The translations under genes were made by a program, and so were the position numbers. The notes beneath the pieces were generated by a model. That model did not search any database and had not been told where the DNA came from. It saw only the letters and a list, made by a program, of their open reading frames with translations. 64,000 bases of DNA from Pseudoscleropodium purum (taxonomy: Eukaryota > Streptophyta > Bryopsida > Hypnales > Brachytheciaceae), in NCBI GenBank assembly GCA_963969395.1, contig OZ017796.1:14882501-14946500 (forward strand), read 5' to 3'. The number at the start of each line of letters is the position of its first letter. The stretch's first letter is position 1. Shown in pieces: positions 57,596 through 64,000 of the stretch.

Positions 57596-60464
57596 CCCCA
57601 CTGGCGGGGAGGATCAATGCAATTTTGTTTCCAACGAGTTAGACAACCTAGCTTGGATGCGCAATGGTGCACTCCAACCACAAAGCTAAGGGCAGGGGCA
57701 TATCCAAGAGACAAAACCCTTGCTCAATTTCTCCAGTTTAATGCTCACAAGCATCGATAAAATCTAACCTACATATCAGACCAGTGAGCTGTTCTGTGCA
57801 GTCCCGGTATTGACAGCTCGAGATATAAGTTATCACTCCAATAGAATATGAAACCTGATGCTCTTCTTCTTCTTCTTCTCGTAGATGGCTTCCATCAGAG
57901 AAGCAACAATACCCTCTTGGTCTGAGTTCACTTCAAAACATTATTCAATCTTATAAGAACTGAACGAGGTAACTGTACTGTACACTACACCTGCATCAGA
58001 AAAGTTGGGTCAGATTGTTTTGATGCCATTTTGACTGCAGAAGTCATTTCAGTGTCATATTTCCAATCACTTTCAAAGCATGGAGGTTGGCACCAAATTA
58101 TCTCGATAGTGTTTCACTTCACCATATTCACATGCCTTGAAATTCCTGATGTGGATGGGTACTCTGCGCTAGTGAGAATGTCATATAAGTTAGAGCCATC
58201 CTGAAGTAAGTGGCAATCAATGAAAAGCATTGTACCATATGTTGATATGCGTTGCATTCTTTGCTGGTGACAGTCAATTTGTAGTTGATTGTCGCTGGCC
58301 TACAGCAGAAAAGGTTGCAATGGAGCTGAAAAATGACTAGTTCTTGAGCTGAATGAATGCAGCTACGGTGTGAACAAACATAATCAACACTGCTTCAAAC
58401 ACGACACCTCCACACGCAATGACATTCGACAAAGAAAAGCACGCTTTCACCCCAACGACTGGATGGGTGCTACTCCGTATCATTCATGCGCTGATCACTG
58501 AAATTGTCAAAGATTCCCTTCTACCCACTCTGAAAGTGATTGAAAATTGAATTATAATAAATACCTCGTTGGATGTTCGTTAAGGCAGATACAAAATAAT
58601 GTAAATTGGTGGAGTTCAAATTGGATTTTCTGATTCTCTCATAAGTTATAACCAAGACTAAGATTTTGGCAATGTTGCTTAACTTTGGAAGGACGCTTTC
58701 ATTTTCTTATATTATAATGTTTTGAACTACAATATATTTCTATTATGAAATGTCCAAATTTTTTAAGCATATTTTGTTTTTGATATCAATTTTCTTCAAT
58801 TTTCTTCAAAAATTTGTGGATATTGAAATTTACGCAATAAATTTTTTTTTTAAATTTAATAACATATATCAAACACATGATTTCCCCTCTTAAAAAATCA
58901 TCCATAAATAGTGACAAAATGAAGAATACAAAGTGGAAGATTTTTAATTTTGACTATGCAATCATGGGCTCTATCGTTAAAGGATTAAGAGTTAATATAG
59001 CCACATTGGCATTCAAAAGATAAGAATAATTGTTCCTTATGACTTATGATGAAAAGTCATGTATTCTTGTTATAATCACCTATAATATATCTTTTTTTCT
59101 TATAAAATGATTTGATCAAATATAGATAGAGAATATTCTTGGAATTTTCTTTTTGCAAAAATATACAATAAAATAATGATTATAATATGTGTAATGATTG
59201 ATAGAAGGCAACAATGGGCTATCTATTATCTACGTTAGTTCATCTCTACCACAAGTACTTACTATTTCTATCTAGATGTAACACATCCACATAGGAAAAA
59301 ACAACCATGGCCATACATGCCTAAAAATTTAGAGGAGGCATGCATCAATTTGTCATAGAAGAGCCAATTTACAAAACTCAAAATTACTTTTTTCTACATT
59401 AGGCAATAGTAGTGAGGGCGAGCTTTCCCTATCCCTATATTTGTTCTTTCTTCATCTAGAAGGAGAAAGAGATAGGGAAAAATTGGTAGTGATTAATATT
59501 CAAATAGAATTATTAGTTAGTTCCTTATTAGCTAGTGCCTTTAGAAAAATAATTGGTTGGAATGTGAAAATAGAGGATCCAAACTCAAACAAAAAATTGG
59601 TAGGACCAGCAACTAAGCAATGTTCAGGATTAAAAAATAGATATGTAGTTGTTGCTTTCATGAAATTGTTTGATTCTAGCCACTTGCCATTTCAAATTCA
59701 AAACTAATACCAGGGTTGATGGAGGTAGGTATATTCTTGGACCAAACAAACTTCACTTTAGATCTGGTTGTTGAGGATCTTGGAGTGCTTGGACAAGGTG
59801 GAGGTAGGTATTGCTTTAGATTTGCTTGTGGCAGCCAACTCCTCCTTCATTGTTCATATATGCCCAATGTAATGAAATTTGGAGTTTAGTTTCAAAATTG
59901 GCATTCCTTGAAAGAAGAGGATTATTAGTAGCCTTTGCAAATTTGCAAATGAAAGAAAGTGGCTAGTGAGAATTTGATTCAAAGGAAATGATTTAGGAGA
60001 TTTTGTTATGGAGAGGATGCAACCGATGCCCTTGGGAAAAAACGTGTTGCTTACAAAGAGGAGACAAACAATTGGGGCATCAAAAACTTTCCAAACACTG
60101 GTGGGGATTAAATGCTATGAGTGCATTCATTGTAATGCCTGTTCCGGTGTGCCTTGCAGCAGGGGGGTTTTGACTGAAATTTTGCTCAGAAGAGGTTATT
60201 TTTTTCTCAAGGAATATTTGGTAAAATATTTTTTCTCTTCTGTGGATGAAATCACTAATTTGCAACCAAATCTTCAAACTATATTGTTGAATTTTGGATG
60301 AATGTACATCATTTTGGATGAATAAATGAATTTCATCCATAGATTGCAAGATTCATCTATTTCCATAGATGTAAATAACTTCATCCTTCTAGAGATTATT
60401 ACTTTTTGTATTGCCTAAAATAAAATGAAAAAAAACAATTTTTTCACCCTACCAAAGAACTTAA
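57596..60464. other. Upstream of the CER1-like gene, then AT-rich intergenic DNA
   Basis: 57600-58540 is moderately GC-rich, has a (ctt)n run at 57863 and probably holds the promoter and 5' leader. After 58550 the sequence turns AT-rich. The frames at 59441-59707 and 60008-60301 (with a CYECIHCNACSGVPC patch) are not recognisable. Confidence 0.5.
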
Positions 60465-60699
60465 GGCCGAGGTGAACGGACCTCTCACTCATCCCCTTGA
60501 GAAAATGCTGAAATTTTTATTTTCCATATATGATAAAATTTGCAAATTTTGAATTCATATTTGTAATTAGAGGCCCTAAGTTAGCTATGGGAGGTACACT
60601 AGGTAAATCAATCAAACACAAAATAGGGGGCTTTTTTTTCATTTGCACCCTTGGAATGATTTAGAGGGGGACAAGTGAGGAGGCCAATTCACCCCGACC
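60465..60699. mobile_element. MITE family M2, copy 2
   Basis: The ends ggccgaggtgaacggacctc (60465) and ggccaattcaccccgacc (to 60699) form an imperfect inverted repeat of about 30 bp. The core shares 'gcaaattttgaattcatatt' and 'ctaagttagct' with 35952-36223. The terminal sequences differ strongly between the two copies. Confidence 0.7.
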
Positions 60700-61422
60700 A
60701 AAGGACCTACCCATTAGTCTGCATCATTGCTACGGGCATGCAAGATCATTCTATGGTAGAGCCACCCATTGTCGACCAAGGACTCATCTCCAATCTATAA
60801 GGTGCACTATTTCCAACCAAGGTTGAAATAAATGTTCAACCCAAGCTTTGAATGTTTTTTTTTCTCTTTTTCAAAGTTTAGACTATTCAAGTCATGACAC
60901 ATGTCCCAAAGTAGTGGGCGGAAAGAACTTCTTGAATAATCGGAATTAGAAGACTCTACATATTGGCTATAGATTTGGACCAACTGTCTACTTCTAAAAT
61001 TCATAGTAATTTGAATTCAAAGATTAAAATCACAAAAATTTGGCAATCCTCATGATTTCTATCTTCCTACATGTCAAGAGAATTTACATTGCGTTCTACT
61101 ACTAGGAAACATACACAAATCGTTTAAGTGGTTGACAATGGGTGGTTGTACCATATTCAAATCTTGCAATTGTTGAATGCAGATCCATTTAATTAACTAC
61201 TTTGTGTGCTCTGTAATCAATTAGTCTCTCTTTGACTCATTCCGTTTAACTGAACATTGAATGAGCTACCATTTTGCTTGCCTCATGAGGAGTCACATTA
61301 ACTCCTTAGAGCCCTAGTGAATACTCTTTTTTATTTCTAGGTAGTTGGGCATCATGTTGGCACCAAATTCATTAAAAAATACAGTAAAAACACTTCGAAC
61401 TGTCCCTATACCCTTAGCAAAC
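60700..61422. other. Spacer, nothing recognised
   Basis: No recognisable frame or repeat. Moderately AT-rich. Confidence 0.55.
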
Positions 61423-61722
61423 TTAGGGGCACTTCACATATGGACTGACCAAATCAAGAGGCCGTGGGAATTTATGGCCAAACTTTGGGCGAGAATCCAA
61501 AGAAATGGACAATAAATGGGCAATAAATGGACAATTCGATGGACTCTCGACCATTGCCACATAGGAGCTTGGGCTTCCATGTAGGCACTTTGGAGGGTGA
61601 CGGATTTTGGATTGTGCCGCCTTGTGTAAAGGGTCGAGAGGCCAAAGTCAAGGTTCTTTGAAATTTGATTGGTGGAATCCAACGAACTCTCAACCTTAGG
61701 CACATGTGTGAAGCAGCCCTTA
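61423..61722. mobile_element. Tourist-like MITE, copy 2
   Basis: The element is 61426-61719 (294 bp), flanked by TTA on both sides (61423-61425 and 61720-61722). The ends ggggcacttcacatatg and catgtgtgaagcagccc pair at 13 of 17 positions. A TTA duplication and G-rich ends fit PIF/Harbinger (Tourist) MITEs. It is longer than the copy at 12578-12817 by an insertion in the middle. The minus-strand frame across it is not a gene. Confidence 0.78.
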
Positions 61723-62285
61723 TTAATTTTTGAAGGGCGTGGATTTGATGACTAAAGTACACTTCAAATGATTTAATTATTGGATCAATAAGTGCATTCT
61801 TTGAAGTCATCTATCAAATATTTTTTGGTCTTCAACATTGTTCTACAATAAAAGCACTTTAATTCAACAACATTATTTGATGCTTGGAGTAAGTTTTATT
61901 GATGAGAAGGTATTTGAGGCCACGCATGGGACTGAATAGGAACATGACAAAGTGATTGTTGAACAAATCTATTCATGATTAAGACCATATTAGGAAAAAT
62001 TAAGTAGTTGCAACTATGTCAATAATCCCTTGAGTTCCTTGACTATGTTTCCCAAACACTCAAAAATTGCCATTTCTAGTACAAGTAATAAGTTTTTGAA
62101 AAAAAAAACTTTTTTAGACATATGTAACTATAAAATCTTGTATTATGTTGACTTGAAAATATTTGATAAAAATTCAGAAATTTCCACTGCATGGATTACA
62201 AGATATAAGCATTTAAATTTACTAAAATAATTTTTTTGGCTTTGCAAAAAACAGGACAGCTTCACTTCCCAAACTCAACTCTCTA
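61723..62285. other. AT-rich spacer, nothing recognised
   Basis: No recognisable coding sequence or repeat ends. Confidence 0.55.
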
Positions 62286-62927
62286 TGAAAAAATGTCCAA
62301 AATGGTGGTTCTTATTTGGATTCTTTTTTCTAAACAAGTTGAATATATGCTTACAAATTTTAAAATCATTTGGAATTGTACAACATATAAGATAAAATAG
62401 TAAGTAGGAAAAATAGAGAATGATTCAAAATACTAAATTGATAAGAAAGTAATTATAGAATTGAAAAATGATAATCCTAATGGTTTTATTTTTATAATAA
62501 ATGATCTACATCTATGAATCAATTTATCCAAAAAATTTCAAAATTAAATTAAATAAAGGACTCTAAAATTTATTTTAAAATAGAAAATCCATAACTATCT
62601 GCAAACTAAAACTCCTCATAACCTTTTGACTCATTGATCAAAATGGAATGATTCATAGCTTTATATATATAATTTCAAGTTTTTATTTTTGAAAAAGGTG
62701 ATTTTTTTATTTGTCCAAATTGCCCAAATTGAAAAACAAACAATGTATTATGCAATAATTTTTTACTCTTATTTCCAAATGTTATAAAATTTAATGCACA
62801 TGAAAGGTATTCCTCATCAACACCTTCTCTTAAAATTTCAGCCTAAAATATGCAAATTTCTAGTCACAAATACCTACCCCAAATTGCTATGTTGCTAAAA
62901 ATAGCGAGTTGGTCTTTTAGGGGTTAA
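62286..62927 (+). repeat. Dispersed repeat R1, copy 2 (empty piggyBac site)
   Basis: Collinear with 17008-17674. At the place where copy 1 is cut by the piggyBac element, this copy reads ttttaggggttaaggtaac, with an uninterrupted TTAA at 62924-62927. It therefore shows the target before insertion on the left side. The right-hand flank (after TTAA) does not obviously match the sequence right of the piggyBac element. Confidence 0.8.
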
Positions 62928-64000
62928 GGTAACTAAGCCAAAGTAGACTACCTTCAGTTACTTGGAGACAATTTGTAATCAATTTTGGTATAGTTTAACC
63001 CTTAAAGGACAAAGAGGTGTTTGCAAAAATCATTAGTTTCTATTACTGTGTGAACTTTTGGCTTAAAAAATTGCAAAAGTGCTCATTGAAAGTCAAGCTA
63101 CTGTAGAAGACCTTTCCATTTGACAACAAAATTCTACAAATGAATAGTTTAAGTTCTATTCTATTACAAGAATTCCTTGTCATGCATCCGATACCAAATG
63201 TCCTTGTTGATGTTTAAGAATTAAGGGCCCCAAGGTGTTCTTTTTTGACTTGTTATAGATAATCAATGGCGTTGAACAAAATCAACAATAGGCAAGTCTA
63301 AGGTAGTTTTCATTGGTCTATACATTTTCTATTTTGAAAAATATGAAACTCACATGAATTGCCTACAAAAAATTTATTTTTTTGTAAATTTATGATTTTC
63401 ATTTTCATAGGAGAAAAATATTCCCCCTGTTGAAGACAACTTGCAACTATGTTGAATTCCTTATTTTCAAAGTTTTAGGTGTTCTCACCTTAGATGGGCA
63501 AGTATAAAGTTTAAATGAGGCTAGGGTTTTTATATATTTTATGTACAAGTTTAAACATGATTTGAATTACTGTATATTTTGTATACAAACCTTTGCCACA
63601 TTATACATCTATACAATTTGGTTGTATTCTCAAAATACATGATTGTGCATAGGCTTAAACCTTTTGTACTCATGTTTGCAAGTATATTATGAAAAGAAAT
63701 TGATGAACATTACAAAAGAAACATGGTCATTTGAAAGAAATTGGTCTTAATTGACTTCCACATATGAGTAAAATAAAGAAGAGACACATATTAATTACTT
63801 TTCATCCTCAAATAATCCCCTAGCCTAAAGAATATTTTCATATAACTTTTAGTATGATTTGATATTTCAAAGTTAAATAATGTTGTTTTTCAAAATATAT
63901 ATCCTTGAGATTATTACTACTCTCTATATCTTTATTTTTTCATGCATTAATCTTCACTTTGAATTGCCTGGAAGTGGATTCATCAATAGAAATCTTTGCA
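62928..64000. other. AT-rich intergenic DNA to the window end
   Basis: No gene or transposon structure recognised. Confidence 0.6.

Noticed and set aside
61434..61810. Two overlapping minus-strand frames of 89 and 112 codons
   Set aside because: They lie in a Tourist-like MITE that has a diverged copy at 12.6 kb; not a gene.

Overview
The window is nuclear DNA of a land plant. It holds two spliced plant-type genes (a CER1-like alkane/wax gene and a SABATH methyltransferase), Ty1/copia elements, and very AT-rich, repeat-filled intergenic DNA. The SABATH protein and an intact-bordered piggyBac element fit a non-flowering lineage (bryophyte, lycophyte or fern) better than an angiosperm, but I cannot name the species. 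There is no sign of bacterial DNA, CRISPR arrays or rRNA/tRNA genes.

1-17 kb: mostly AT-rich DNA with no intact gene. It contains short tandem repeats (67-, 45-, 36- and 21-bp units), a foldback element, a decayed coiled-coil ORF on the minus strand (about 9.9-11.1 kb), a Tourist-like MITE, and three diverged copies of a roughly 1-kb repeat that each enclose an array of 28-bp units.

17-28.3 kb: a Russian-doll locus. A piggyBac element (17675-28319, TTAA duplication, 14-bp terminal inverted repeats) sits in an older dispersed repeat. It is itself split by a CACTA element (20259-22444, ATG duplication) and by a copia retrotransposon (23481-26904, ATTAC duplication). Without the insertions the piggyBac element would be about 5.0 kb. 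Its transposase is recognisable from the N-terminal region through the DDE core to a C-terminal cysteine finger, but it carries stops, frameshifts and an Asp-to-Asn change at the third catalytic position.

28.5-31.4 kb: a complete 3-exon SABATH-family methyltransferase gene on the minus strand (398 aa). 31.4-40 kb: AT-rich DNA with a GC-rich hAT-type MITE (8-bp duplication), a second MITE family, a short retroposon with a 15-bp duplication, and a perfect 35-bp minisatellite.

40-46.7 kb: an old full-length copia element (40359-45842) and a fragment of a purine-biosynthesis gene (AIR synthetase, PurM-like). Just before the copia element lies a CpG-depleted duplicate of a segment whose better-preserved copy is at 49.7-50.1 kb.

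49-58 kb: the gene-rich part. It has a single-exon small plant protein at 51271-51720 (+), a possible exon at 52232-52411 (-), and a complete 11-exon CER1-like gene at 52793-57595 (-), 656 aa, with all three histidine boxes. 58-64 kb: intergenic DNA with two more MITE copies and another copy of the repeat that hosts the piggyBac element; this copy keeps the uninterrupted TTAA site.

The two intact genes are not a pathway cluster: one makes cuticular lipids, the other methylates a small carboxylic acid or related substrate. The main interest is the transposon history recorded in the DNA.
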